Assembly (NCBI GenBank): GCA_963082875.1
Contig: OY720103.1
Span: forward strand, 7,378,001 to 7,442,000
DNA length: 64,000 nucleotides
Source: Corella eumyota
Taxonomy: Eukaryota; Chordata; Ascidiacea; Phlebobranchia; Corellidae
Reading direction: 5' to 3'
Part shown: in pieces, positions 22,545-33,540 of the stretch
How the letters are laid out: every line of letters starts with the position of its first letter
How positions within the stretch are numbered: the first letter of the stretch is position 1
Position numbers and translations under genes: made by a program
Notes under the pieces: generated by a model
Databases searched by the model: none
Seen by the model: the letters and a program-made list of their open reading frames with translations, nothing else
Told to the model about the DNA's origin: nothing

Positions 22545-24083
22545 TTGAGCAAAACGAATAAACAACATATTTTTTGCTTTACTTTTACTAAATTGCAAAA
22601 ACAAAATGCTTTAGCTGATGTTGAAGCACCTTCATTTACACTCTGTGGTTCCGTTAAAGGTGAACTGCTCGATGGTAAGACTGTTAAAAACAAAAAATAT
22701 AATATAGAACGTTTAGTTAGAGCTAAATTTTACCTTAAATATCGCATAAACAAATCCGATAATGTTACGTTAATAAACCTGCTGAGTTGTTCGAATAAGC
22801 TTCTTTGTAGGCTTGCTTGTATTGAAGTACTGCATATGAAAAATTACGCTGAATATAATCGACTTGGTCCAGCGGCTTACTACACTCACAACTCGGCAGA
22901 CGAGCAATTTATTCACAATACAGATAATATCCCTGGCGCTGTTAGCGCTTTTGCTAATACTGTCTTTCGGGCAAAACGTTTACTTGCTCCATCAGCTGCA
23001 AAAGAGGGAACGAGCCTTTCTTGGGGAGCGAAGAAACGCATCAACAAATACAAGAAGGCGAGGTACGAGCGGGACGCCCAATCAGTGGGGCTTGATTCAG
23101 ACGGGTTGAGACAGTTACTCGAACCAGACGCAAAAGCATTTCCGAACAGTATGAAAAGAGCCATGCAAGCAGACAGTACGGAGGACGAGCCAGTCAATAA
23201 AATGGCAGCAACTGAAGACACTGGCGGTGGAGCAGCACATCCAGGCCAGTTGACACAAATGATCAGAGCCCCAACCATATATACAAATGTAATAGTATAT
23301 GGAAGACGAAAGGGGATACTGGTCTTCGAGGGAAATAGGACTGGAACCGACACGGAAAACATAAGAGCACCTTGGACCCCGTGGTGGAGTAATTCAAACA
23401 CCGACAACGGACAAACAGTAGCAAACACTATAAAAAATTGTATAGTCAGCAGTGCGGTTCAAACGCGTCAAATGGAAGTGGGAAACAACCACAGCAACAG
23501 TCATACGGGAAACCGATGGAGATTCTATACTCCCGGAGGACAAACCAGGCACGACATAACCGGAGAAAACTCAGTAAAAACCGACATAAATGGTTACGAC
23601 ATGTACCGAATCAAAAATTGGAATCTAAATCTATGGCCTATTACGGCAATGAACCGGATCACAGCAGATGGGGCCATCAAACCCCGGGTATACCTCGACG
23701 TGGCATGGGACAACGACCAAATGTTGTACAAGAGGTCATTCGATATCGGGCACCAGACAATAACAACACACTGGATAACAGCCTGTGACGAGGAACCCCT
23801 AATCACAAACAGCTCAATGAAAAGATACGAAATAGGGGACGATTTTAACAACATACCACTAAAGATGATACAAAAAGACACCCATACCACGGGAATGAAT
23901 GATGCAGGAACAGGGTGGACAGGGAATGTTACAGTACAACCAATGGATACCACCCCATGGTATGACGTATCAACCTTAACAAATCCTATATGCAAAGCGA
24001 TGGTGACACAAATGCACGTATACCGATTATCCGATTATCCTATTAATAAGCCAATAGGAATAAATTCTAAATTAGTTCGATGA
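22545..24083 (+). CDS. Parvovirus-like capsid protein with VP1-unique-type segment
   Basis: Open frame of 512 codons. Residues about 105-155 (AEYNRLGPAAYY, then NSADEQFI, then IPGAVSAFANTVFRAKRLLAP) match the pattern that follows the catalytic part of the phospholipase-like VP1-unique region in many parvoviruses. A Lys/Arg-rich stretch follows near residues 160-180, then an acidic Gly-rich linker and a Trp-rich, beta-rich body from about residue 240 to the end, as expected for a jelly-roll capsid. The first 100 or so residues differ in base and amino-acid composition (AT-rich codons, many Lys/Asn) and may be non-viral sequence fused by chance. A complete phospholipase active site is not seen. 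Confidence 0.5.
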   Translation: MSKTNKQHIFCFTFTKLQKQNALADVEAPSFTLCGSVKGELLDGKTVKNKKYNIERLVRAKFYLKYRINKSDNVTLINLLSCSNKLLCRLACIEVLHMKNYAEYNRLGPAAYYTHNSADEQFIHNTDNIPGAVSAFANTVFRAKRLLAPSAAKEGTSLSWGAKKRINKYKKARYERDAQSVGLDSDGLRQLLEPDAKAFPNSMKRAMQADSTEDEPVNKMAATEDTGGGAAHPGQLTQMIRAPTIYTNVIVYGRRKGILVFEGNRTGTDTENIRAPWTPWWSNSNTDNGQTVANTIKNCIVSSAVQTRQMEVGNNHSNSHTGNRWRFYTPGGQTRHDITGENSVKTDINGYDMYRIKNWNLNLWPITAMNRITADGAIKPRVYLDVAWDNDQMLYKRSFDIGHQTITTHWITACDEEPLITNSSMKRYEIGDDFNNIPLKMIQKDTHTTGMNDAGTGWTGNVTVQPMDTTPWYDVSTLTNPICKAMVTQMHVYRLSDYPINKPIGINSKLVR

Positions 24084-24182
24084 GAAGAAGGGAGATGTCT
24101 GTAGCGCATATAAAGGCCGCAGATATATCACTAATCATACAAAATTTGTGGAAAAGAGATATAAACAAGACAAAGTGCGAAG

Positions 24183-25715
24183 ATGACTACCAACAACAAT
24201 TACAATTCAACGAGCTGCTCGAACTATGGGGAAGTCGGCGTCAACATGACATCGGACACCGCCTTTCAGACGCCGACGACCTATGTGGTTGTAGGACCAA
24301 GAGAGGGGGGAGCTGCCGGTGTGAGGCCCCACAACCATGGCGTACTCTGGCGCAAGAAGCAAGAGGGCCTCACGCCGGCCATCCGCAAGAAGACCGTGGT
24401 GGAGCTATTAAGGTTGCTTGGCATGGTCCTCAGTTTCAGTGGTCCAGTCAAGGTGCTTGAGGATTGGATCAAATATATGTACAAGCCATGCCCGATATTC
24501 TCTCTAAAGAACTCTCCAACAACAAGGGGAAGGGCCTAAAAAGCTATGAGACAACTGCAAAACGAGTTGCTGCCACCTTCGACAGTAAACCTGCCGTCAA
24601 CGCGTTCAAACAAGCCCTCTTCGCGGAGGACTTTACCTTTCCAGAGACCTTCGTGAAGAGGGCGTACGGCATGGTAACCTGGGGGAAGACAACATCAAAG
24701 ATGGGCAAAGCCTTTGCAGGCATGAAAAGTAAGGCAACCAATTGGACGACAAAAGATGCAACAACGATCATCAACAACGTTATCAGCCAGGCGAAAAACA
24801 TCCGCAACAATGGCGAAAAACTGTCCAACTTCGAACTTAAGCTATCTCTCGTTGGGGCCGCGTTAGAGATTCGCGACCCCAACGAGGATGGCATAAGTAA
24901 GATTAAGCCAACACTTCATGCTCCATGGGGCGGCCGGAAAAGGCAAAACGATGATAGGAGCCATACTCTTCCCTACGGAGTACGCTAGTACCCTGACGAA
25001 CGATTCTGCCGGCGTCGGACAAATGTCATTACGACTAAAACACAAAATGATCAAAATTGACGACGCCGGAGGATCGTTCTTTAATAACGACCAACTTACA
25101 TCTGCTGTTAAGTTTATGTACCATAACTCATGGTCGGCCAAGGTCCACGGGGATCGACAGGATAACGCAGCAACCTGTGCGTTTATTACAACCAACTGCA
25201 GAAACCCCGTGGAACGATTGGCCGGCATGGGTGATGTGGGACCCATCAAACGCCGCTTCACCGAGGCCGAATGGGGACAAGAGGCCGTGCTAGAGCCACC
25301 CAAAAAAAATTACAAGCTTACAACCAAAGTCAGTGACGACGTAGTCTGCGAGCTAGCGAGAGAGGTCGAAGAACAAATAGAGAAAAAAGAGAGAATCTCG
25401 GCAAATCTCACAGAGCTCGCGGACTACGTCATGGCGTTCAACAAAAGTCTCGCATCAAATAGCGATTCAGAGGAAGAAAAAGAAGACTTGCCAAAAAAAC
25501 CAGCAAGTCCAAAAAGAAAACGACCAGTGTACGACGAGAGTTCTAGCGACGACGACGTTGAATTTCTGGGGAAAAAAGCAAAAGTAACAATCCAGACCGA
25601 CACTGACACGTCAATTTCTGTCAGCGAAAAACTTTTTAAAATAAAACATTTTTTTACGATTTCCTTAATTATAAAACTACTAACCAAGACATTGAAAGCT
25701 GTGCTTAAGGTATAA
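24183..25715 (+). pseudogene. Parvovirus-like replication (NS1-type) gene
   Basis: The region 24183-24539 includes RPHNHGVLW, a possible HUH-nuclease His pair, and later WIKYMYK, which could hold the nuclease tyrosine. The last part (24918-25715) is a clear superfamily 3 helicase: Walker A GAAGKGKT, Walker B KMIKIDDAG, and motif C CAFITTN before an Arg pair. The tail is acidic with a basic nuclear-localisation-like PKRKRP and a Ser/Asp run. The IDDA form of Walker B differs from the Glu-Glu form usual in parvovirus NS1 and recalls papilloma-type and CRESS helicases, so placement within small DNA viruses is open. Broken, about three interruptions. Confidence 0.65.
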
Positions 25716-25748
25716 GCAGAATTTACAACGTAAAACAAAGTCATGTAT

Positions 25749-26060
25749 GTACTTTGATCAAGCTATGCTTATTCTCATGCCATATATTGAGCTGCATCGC
25801 AAAAAGACGACTGTTCTCACACCGCAGAATAGATTTACAACAGAAATCCCAGCTTCTTTCTATTAAATAAAGTTAAATTAACTTCACATACATAATATCA
25901 CTCGCGTACTTTGATCAAGCTATGGATATTTTCATGCCACATATTCAGCTGCATCGCAACAATATATCTATTCTCACGCCACAAAATAGATTTATAACTG
26001 AAATCCCAGGTTCTTTCTATGAGATAAAGTCAAATTAACTCCAATTTATATGCTGACTGT
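25749..26060. repeat. 157-bp direct tandem repeat, two copies
   Basis: Two copies start at 25749 and 25906 with GTACTTTGATCAAGCTATG and share most of their length, including ...GAAATCCCAG.TTCTTTCTAT.... Parts of the unit (TCTCACACC..., GAAACAGACTTTTGTTTTCACACC) reappear in weaker form to about 26,200. The pair begins 34 bp after the stop of the helicase gene, so it may be the old noncoding end of the viral genome or an unrelated satellite. Confidence 0.75.
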
Positions 26061-26528
26061 TACGTAGCAGTCTCTGTTTAATTAGAAACGCTTTGACATT
26101 CTCACACCACAATCAATTCATATCAAAACAATAATATATGTTTGATCCCATGTAACACAATTTATTAGAAACAGACTTTTGTTTTCACACCGCGCATTAA
26201 GTATTAAAATCTTCAATTCAACTTAAAGTATATTTTTTTAGTGAAGGTTACGTTAATATTGTGCAGTCATTTTAATAAAAAAAAGATTTAACTTAAAGAC
26301 AGAGAACCTTTTTTCTTACTTTGAAATAACAGCGATATAAACGTTTTATATTTAGATCAAACCTAAAATAGTATTTATCAAAACTGCAAAATGAGTCAAG
26401 CAGATAACTTAATTAGTTAGTTGTAAATTGTATCGAATACGCAAGTTATAGCTGACCCGAAACCTAGTCCGGGTAGCTCAAAGGGAAAAAGATATCAAAC
26501 TTTAAAAACTCAACCAACGAAAAAAAAA

Positions 26529-26880
26529 GATGAAACCGAATAAGCCCGAAAAATCGAAGTCTCTCGATGAACTGCTCCAATCAATTGATGACAGCCAAAC
26601 CCTGCCACGTGACTGCACCAATCCTAGGTTAACATCGTCTTACATTTCGACCTATTCGAAAAATGTGAAATGGGATTAATGTGATCTTTTCAAATTAATT
26701 GATCCTCTACTGGGCGAAATCCCAATTATCCTGGGATTTCCATCTCAGTTCGAGAACAGCCTTAACATGATATATTATTCCGGGGAAAAAGAAAGCCTAG
26801 AAGTTTGTCCGGTGAAGGAAAGAATCAAAAATGTTATGCCAAATTTTCGGCCCATATTAAAAAATTGTGTTTACTGATTG
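26529..26880 (+). other. Orphan coding-like stretch
   Basis: A + strand frame opens MKPNKPEKSKSLDELLQSI and carries on with a protein-like composition (...LPRDCTNPRLTSSYISTYSKN..., then ...KLIDPLLGEIPIILGFPSQF...). The region is broken and has no recognised family. It is more GC-balanced than its flanks, like the parvovirus-like block about 800 bp upstream, and shares its strand, so it may be another piece of that fossil or of a Polinton. I cannot tell which. Confidence 0.3.
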
Positions 26881-27309
26881 CCCCTTTAACTTATAGCCTT
26901 TTGAAGTATAAGACTTGATCTGTCCTGCTACTTTTACCAAGCCTATCATGTTACAGGGGTTTATTTGTTTGAGCAGGACAGAGGCTCTTCCTCGCAATCA
27001 AGACCTTGGATCATAAAGCCAACTCACATTTTTAGAGATTTACGTAAACTTATATTTTGATCTTTTTTTAGATGCAATGCAGAATTTAATTTTTTTGCCT
27101 TTTGATAACACCGAATTTTTACGAAAAATTGACATATTTTAAACAGTATGTCGTGTATAATGCGTAAATTTTCAATATTGAGCTCCAAACAAAGAAGTTG
27201 TTGGTAATAAACCACATCAACTTTTTGCAAAACTTCCGCTTAAATATTTTTATAAAAAATGTATTGTCGAAATTTCTTTTCCAATTCCACCATTATATCA
27301 GTAAATTCA

Positions 27310-27942
27310 TTAATAGAAACAGTTAAAGATCCCAAAGTTAACATTATTGAGTAAGGATATTAAGGAATTAGAATTTATTACTTTATTGCAATCAGTCAAA
27401 TTTTCAAGAAATTTATGTTCTTTATCACTTTTGGCACTTTTCCTCATTTTTTGCAAAATGTAACCGCCAATGTATTCTAAAATATGACGATCATCTACAG
27501 TAATAACATTAATTGGCAGGCTATTGGATTTGTTCTTAACAGTCTTCAATACAATACAAAATTTATCAAACATCTTCCTGGTATAATCTAAGGCATTTTT
27601 TCTAGAAAGAATGGAATCAAAAAGACTTGGAATAGTTGTTATTCCATCAGTACTAAATTTTAAGAACAGGGCATTTGAGGATGTATAAAAATTAAAGGCA
27701 TCCAAAAAATAATTTAAGGCAGACGGTGAAAGTTGTAAATTAGGAGCACCTACTTCTTTCCACAAGGTTCTAATGTCACTGACTGCCCAAGAATCTGACA
27801 CACTCGAGGTTGGTAAGGCTGGTTCGCATAACGCCAGTTCTGTGCCGTTATCTGACTCTATTATACATGAAAGTTGGTCCAAAGTATCAACATCAATGAA
27901 TACTGCGACAATTTCGTCATTAAACTCATTAACATTAGCCAT
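27310..27942 (-). CDS. Unrecognised 210-residue protein, transposase-like tail
   Basis: A single ATG-started frame of 210 codons is the longest clean ORF in this part of the window. The N-terminus is acidic; the second half has the basic segment ALDYTRKMFDKFCIVLKTV and the motif RHILEYIGGYILQKMRK. The pattern EYIGGYI followed by basics occurs near the end of several P-element/THAP-type transposases, but I am not sure of the match. Downstream on the same strand a further segment (27230-27024) reads ...ICQFFVKIRCYQKAKKLN..., which could be its C-terminal continuation after a break. This may be the C-terminal exon of a P-like or Kolobok-like transposase, or a gene derived from one. Confidence 0.4.
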   Translation of the reverse strand: MANVNEFNDEIVAVFIDVDTLDQLSCIIESDNGTELALCEPALPTSSVSDSWAVSDIRTLWKEVGAPNLQLSPSALNYFLDAFNFYTSSNALFLKFSTDGITTIPSLFDSILSRKNALDYTRKMFDKFCIVLKTVKNKSNSLPINVITVDDRHILEYIGGYILQKMRKSAKSDKEHKFLENLTDCNKVINSNSLISLLNNVNFGIFNCFY

Positions 27943-28189
27943 ATTTATTTAAAATACAACAATTTTTTAAACTTCAACTAAAAATGAATAAAAACACGCG
28001 TTGCTAGACTAGAAACCTTGAATGTTTTTGTATTTTACTGAAGCGTGACCAGGAAGATGTAAAAATGAGCAAAACGTGAGAGTTTCTTATCATGGGTTGT
28101 ATGATCATTGGTGGGAGTATTGCTTATGTTGTCCATGTTATTTTTTGTGAAGTTTTGTTGGTGTGGTTATTAACCCTATGGTTTTATTA

Positions 28190-29680
28190 TTGTTAAGTGT
28201 TAAAGCCTGCAATGTTTGTAAAACACTCTATGGTTTTTAAAGCATTTGTTATTGATACAGGTGTTGGTAGGCTAAGAGTTACATCATCAGCATATGCCGT
28301 TGCCTTAATTATATGTTTTCCTGCTACTTCTCCTTTTATGTCATTTTGATTGTCTATTTTATTTAATAATGGATTAAGTGCCAAAACCAAAAGGTGTAAG
28401 ATTAAAAGATTACCGTCTTATTCCTCTTTTTATATGTATTGTGTCCGTGAAAGAATTATTAATATTTATTTACGTATTTGCATTTGTGTAATAGTTTTAA
28501 ATTAAATATTAATTGGTAAATTTTTTAATGTTGTAAAAATATATTTATGTATTGTACTGTCAAAAGCTTTTTTTAAATCTAGTGTTATCATGTAGTTTGA
28601 AGTTTTGTTTATAGTTGTGTCGTTATAGATGTCTCTTAGTAACTGCTTTTGTAGTTAATCGTGTTGGTTGTGCGAATTGATTTGAATTTATTAAAGTTGG
28701 TAATATTTCTCCCAATTCGAGTAAAGATAATTTTAATCAAGACTTTATAATCAGTATTTAATAAAGATATTGGTCTATAATTGTTTAATTCGGATTTCGA
28801 GTTCTTTTTATGAATAAGTGTTATTGTACCATTAGTAAATGATGCTGGTGAAAATAGTAGAAAATTATTATAACAATTTATACCAGATAAAGGAAAGCTA
28901 TAGTACATTTTAAAACTTGTAATTTAATACGCTTACAGATAGTCAACAAAAAGCATTAACCGCCCAAATTACAACTAAGGAAATTATAGAAGTAATAAAA
29001 AATCTCAAGGTTCGGATGAAATAACAAATGAATTATATATCAAAAAAACATTGATATATTTTACATTCTATATTACATTAGTTATTAAGTGCAATATTAC
29101 AAACAAACGTGAGGAGTCTTATTATATGGCAAGTGATATTTATCCTTTAATTCAATAATGTGGTTTTTAATTTTACTTTCTTTTAGTTAATTGTAAATTG
29201 TTTTGTCCGGTGTAGATTTATATTGATTGCAAATATTTTTGTATTGTTTTATTATTTGGGTAGATGGGTTTATTTAAAGAGTCAATTTTAGGTGGTTTTA
29301 GCTTTTGGGTTTCAGTTTTTTGCTTTTGTGACATATGTTTGGAATGTATTATATTGAGTTTTAGAGTATTTGTTGGCGCGTATATATTGATTATGTGGAA
29401 TGTATGTAGTTTTTTTGTTATATCTGCCATTATTGTTCTTCCTTCAATGTCTTTTTGTAGATTGTTTACTTTAATTTGATTGTTTTTAATTAATAGCGCC
29501 ACTCCCTGTGTGGCTTGTGACGATAAAATATATGAGTTAAAAAAGGAAGGCTCATATAAATATTCGTTATCTGGTTGTGAGTGAATATTATCGTTACGTT
29601 TGTTTTTGCTAACATTAAAAAGATTGAGTGTCTTTTCATGTTATTTCTTATTCCATTACAATTTAACATTATTAATTATG
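28190..29680 (-). mobile_element. APE-type LINE, 5' part and RT, broken
   Basis: On the - strand the order is AP-endonuclease then reverse transcriptase. The endonuclease starts near 29,672 with MLNCNGIRNNMKRHSIF and includes GVALLIKNN...ADI...IINIYAP (29,500-29,370). RT follows: GTITLIHKKNSKSELNNYRPISLLNTDYK (about 28,830-28,730, shown here only by its core blocks), LDLKKAFDS (about 28,570) and the catalytic YADDVTL (about 28,300). RNase H is not seen. The style resembles L1/Tx1-like LINEs. Several frame changes, a stretch missing between endonuclease and RT, and loss of the 3' end mark it as dead. Confidence 0.85.
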
Positions 29681-29689
29681 ACGTCATTT

Positions 29690-32600
29690 TTATTTATTTA
29701 CTAATATTTGTTTCATTGCCTCTAAAATTTTCATTTTTATCTATTTTATAATATTAATTACTTATATCTTAATGATAAATTTATTTTATCATTTACTTGT
29801 GAGATAAATTCTTAAATATGTAACACTCATCTTTTGTTATTTATTTTTTTTTATTCAATTTAGTTTTCAAATTAATTAATTGAATTTAAATAAAACGTTT
29901 TTGGATTTTTCGGAATAACAACAAAACAAGACTTTTGCTACTAGTATAGTAGCTACTTTTATTACGATTATTTCTTATCAAATATCAATAAAAAGCTTCG
30001 AAAAATAAGCTTACTGCTTACGAAATCTTGCGTAAATTTTTCCTCGGCTACAAAATTTACGTAATCTTACGTAACTTTTGCAAATTTTTGTGTGAACGAC
30101 GTACAATAGTAAAAGACGGGATTCGGGATAGTGCGGGACCGTATGTAAACGTTAACAAAAATTTGCAGAATGCGGGACTTAAAAGTACGGGACGATTGCT
30201 GTTTTTATTGAAGGGGTGATGCGGAATTGACTTTAAAGGTCAAGAAATAATGCGAAAGTAAATATAACGCACAAGGGAAGATTAGGGGGGATATAAAAAG
30301 TCCGTCCTTTTCCGTATTCAGCGTTTTTTGTTGACGTTTACATACACCCTCGGTATTTCCCCGTACCCCTTGTTTGGACTACCCTAAACGACTGTTTATT
30401 TTAAATGGTTGTGAGATCTTACACTACGTTGCGTTACGTACGTCGTGTGAACGGGCCTTTATTACTGTGTTTCAAATTCCCTGTTGCATAAAACCTTAAG
30501 TTACCAACAGCTGCAACAATGCTAAAACGCCATTGCTTCTAATTTTTAAACTTAATTGTTTTTCAATAATGTTATAAAGTTGTAAAATGCTATTTTTTCT
30601 AAATCTGTAACGCTAGACTATTTCTCTTTCTGTATATTTTTCCAGGGAATTTGTAATATCTTTTATTCGTTTTTTTGAAAATTTCATAGTTTGTTATTTC
30701 AACGTTTTCCAAAGTATCCATTTTAATAAAATTAATTAACAATCGTTAATTCCTATTGGCAATATTTAAGAACAATTTGTAACGATGTTTCTATAGCATA
30801 CATTTTTTTATAATAGTAGTCTCAAGCATGAACAGCCAAATGGCTAAAGGTCTGTTTTTTATTTACTAACAATAACTAATCTTGACTAAATCTAAATTAA
30901 TAAATATTCGAATGTTAAATGATTACTAAAACCCTTTAAAATTACGTTAAGCCTAATTATTTACGATAACTCTAATATCGCACAAAAAAAGCGTCCTTGG
31001 TTACAGCAGAAGTCAACAAAACAATTTGATTCGCTATAGCGATTTTATACCAGTTTTCACACAAAAATCGCTAATTAAACTCGGAATAACGACTTTAAAA
31101 CACAAAGAAATAATAAGTTAATCAGGGATTAAGGTTGATTGGGGATTAAGTTAACTCGACTTTAATTACTACACCCTAAGTGTAAACGAACTTTTAACTT
31201 TCAAGCCAACACAAAAGCTTACAAATAACTTTTTACTTACAAATAACTTTGTGTGAAGGGGCTAATAAAAACTGGTGGTGGATTTCTTCAGTTTTTCTTG
31301 TTTCCCTTTTAAAAGCTATGGAAACAACGTTTTTATATGAATTTTGAAGTTAATTGAAGAAGCCATTTTTGGGGGGATGTGGTTTGGGAATTTGTTAATT
31401 TAGATGTAATAATTGGGTAGGGCTTTTTGGTTTTTAAGATATTGCTATTTAAAAAACATAAATATAGCAATATAAATTTTATTAAAATACAAGAATAACA
31501 TAAAACGAATTTAGGTAATTTAACTTTAAATAAAAAAACGTAACAATAAACAAAATATATTTTTTTATAGCAAATAATTGTTAATTATTTGATTTCGAAC
31601 AGCCTGACCAGCTAATGAAAAATGTTCAGCACTGCCACCTGTTTCAAGAATTGAGTGTGTTACTAATTCAACTGGTTCAAGGTCCCTTGCTTGGTCAGTA
31701 GTGCAAAGTTGTACAGGCACATAATTGCAGTTATGATGACCAATAAATTATCCATGTGTGTTCGAAGGGGTATGGCAAGAGCCCGAAACCTTTGTTTTAA
31801 TTACCAATTGATTGCTTAATTTTAGTCTGGTTTTAATGCGAGATGCTGTGGATGAAGTAAGCAATGGCGTCGTTCAAATTTTTTTGCAGGGGTAACAATA
31901 ATCCCCCAACAACAAACCACTAATACTGCGAGGCAATGCATTTAGAGATTCTATACACTAAAAGGAACACTGCATCTGTCGACACCAACTAAATCGCCGT
32001 CGCTACATTGGAAATGCCCTGTTGCATAGATATTTGGGGTAATAAGTAGTTGCAATAACACTAAAACACCATGAGACCTAAATTTCAAGCTAATATCTTC
32101 TTTAATAGTTTGGTATAGTTGCAAAATAGTTGCAAACAAAAACTTGAATCTAGTTTGCAAAATAGTTGCAAACAAAAACTTGAATCTCGCGCACAAAAAT
32201 TGGCTCTACTGTTTTGATTTAAACCAATTTTTAGACAAAAAATGCAAGTTAAAAATCGGAGTGTAACTTTAATAACACAAATAGTTGGGGATTAAGTTAA
32301 CTCGACTTTAATAACCCCACCCGGAAGACCTAAATTTCAAGCTAATGTGTTCTTTAAAGGATCTGCGACATGTTTTTTGTATTTTTAGTTAAAGTTATAA
32401 ATTTTGGTTAAGAATGTTAACAGATTTTTTTAAAATTGTTTAAAAATCTAATAGTATAGTTCTGTGATTACGTATGTTGACATTGAAAAGATCCCGCGAA
32501 CCAGTGAAAAATAACTATGAAGCGTTTGCGGGCCTCGTGCACATTTTTTTTGCCGAAAAAACGATTTGTTTCCAAGAGAAAGTCAGAAACAATTTAATTA

Positions 32601-33540
32601 AAATAAATTAGGTCAAGGTTTGATAGTTATAGTAGCTCTACGGGTTCTAAGGCTGATGTTGACCAAATGTTTTTTACAGGATACTTGTTTGAGCCCGAAT
32701 ATAGTGATGCCCAAATTTTTTAAATAGGTAGCAGAACTGCTATATTATGATCAAGGTAACTGAGTAACTCCAAAAAAATGTTGTAGTATATATTTAAGTC
32801 AAAATAATTTGTATACACCTACGCATTGAATTTATTTAAGTAACAAAACAAGTTTTTACAGGTGTTCGTGTGGAAACTGCCTTCCTATAGACTTGGTAAT
32901 CAATCCATATGCTGCAAAGAAATTTCTAAATTAAACATTGGACCAAAAGATTCTTGTATTATTGACACCCTTGATTTGAAGCGATTTGTTTAAATCCATG
33001 GATGTTACAAACTGGTCCGTTCGGGTATAGACAACAATATTAATATGATGTCAGTGTTATAAAAAGCCAGCACAAGTAAGTATATTTAAACTAGGTTTTC
33101 GGGTAAAAAAAATCAGTATTAATTGTGAATAAGATGTAATACTAATTTTTCAAATTATTTGGATAACTTTCCCCCTTTTTATTATTTTAAAAAGTATAGA
33201 CATTCTGCATACAGACAACTGGTAAGATGGCGTTTGTGATACCTGGGAAAAAGTATTCCGGTTCCAACGTTACCTACGTTAGCACACAAAGCAAATAATT
33301 TGTTTTACCTGTCTTGAACTAAATTTTTATTTATTTTTCTAATAAAACTGTCATTAAGAATAATGCAAGGAAAACTTCTGAAATTTCAACTAATTAGTTG
33401 TTAAATCTAGTTATTCTTGGAGAAATTCCCATATCTGGTCTAATGCAATTTCAAACCAAAAATGAAGCCTTTCCAGGAGGGTACAATACACACGTGTGCG
33501 GAAGTTCATTTTTTCTGCCAGAAGCAATTACCCTGTTTAC
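29690..33540. other. Gap: repeat-rich noncoding DNA
   Basis: No supported gene over nearly 4 kb. The stretch holds related noncoding repeats: a 26-bp identical string (GGGGATTAAGTTAACTCGAC and 6 more) at 31141-31166 and 32287-32312, with similar flanks TGTTGCATA...AACACTAAAACACC near 30,480 and 32,020. It also has a sequence resembling a MITE end near 30,430-30,460 (CGTCGTGTGAACGGGCC) that I could not pair with a partner. The open frame at 31951-32196 (-) lies across these repeats and is not a credible gene. Confidence 0.5.
32121..32187. repeat. 36-bp tandem duplication
   Basis: GCAAAATAGTTGCAAACAAA and the bases after it occur at 32121 and again at 32157, nearly identical. Two copies only. 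Confidence 0.8.

Larger units (their letters stand above)
22545..25715 (+). mobile_element. Endogenous parvovirus-like element
   Basis: Fossil of a small DNA virus with two gene blocks on one strand: a capsid-type ORF (22545-24083) followed by a replication gene (24183-25715) with an HUH-like segment and an SF3 helicase. The coding part is less AT-rich than the flanks. The capsid frame is open throughout; the replication gene has about three breaks. A good part of the replication gene reads clearly, so the copy does not look ancient. Parvoviruses and bidnaviruses share this gene pair, but the order capsid-then-replication on one strand is not the usual one. Terminal hairpins are not visible. 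A 157-bp repeat pair lies just downstream. Confidence 0.65.

Noticed and set aside
13800-22545. Terminal inverted repeats for the Polinton
   Set aside because: I looked for matching ends on both sides and found none convincing. Limits are given from gene content only.
26890-26990. Inverted words CTGTCCTGCT...AGCAGGACAG
   Set aside because: A 10-bp pair with a 57-bp loop can arise by chance, and nothing nearby supports a function.
30028-30219. 63-codon + strand ORF
   Set aside because: Sits in repeat-rich DNA with no coding bias, neighbours or homology that I can see.
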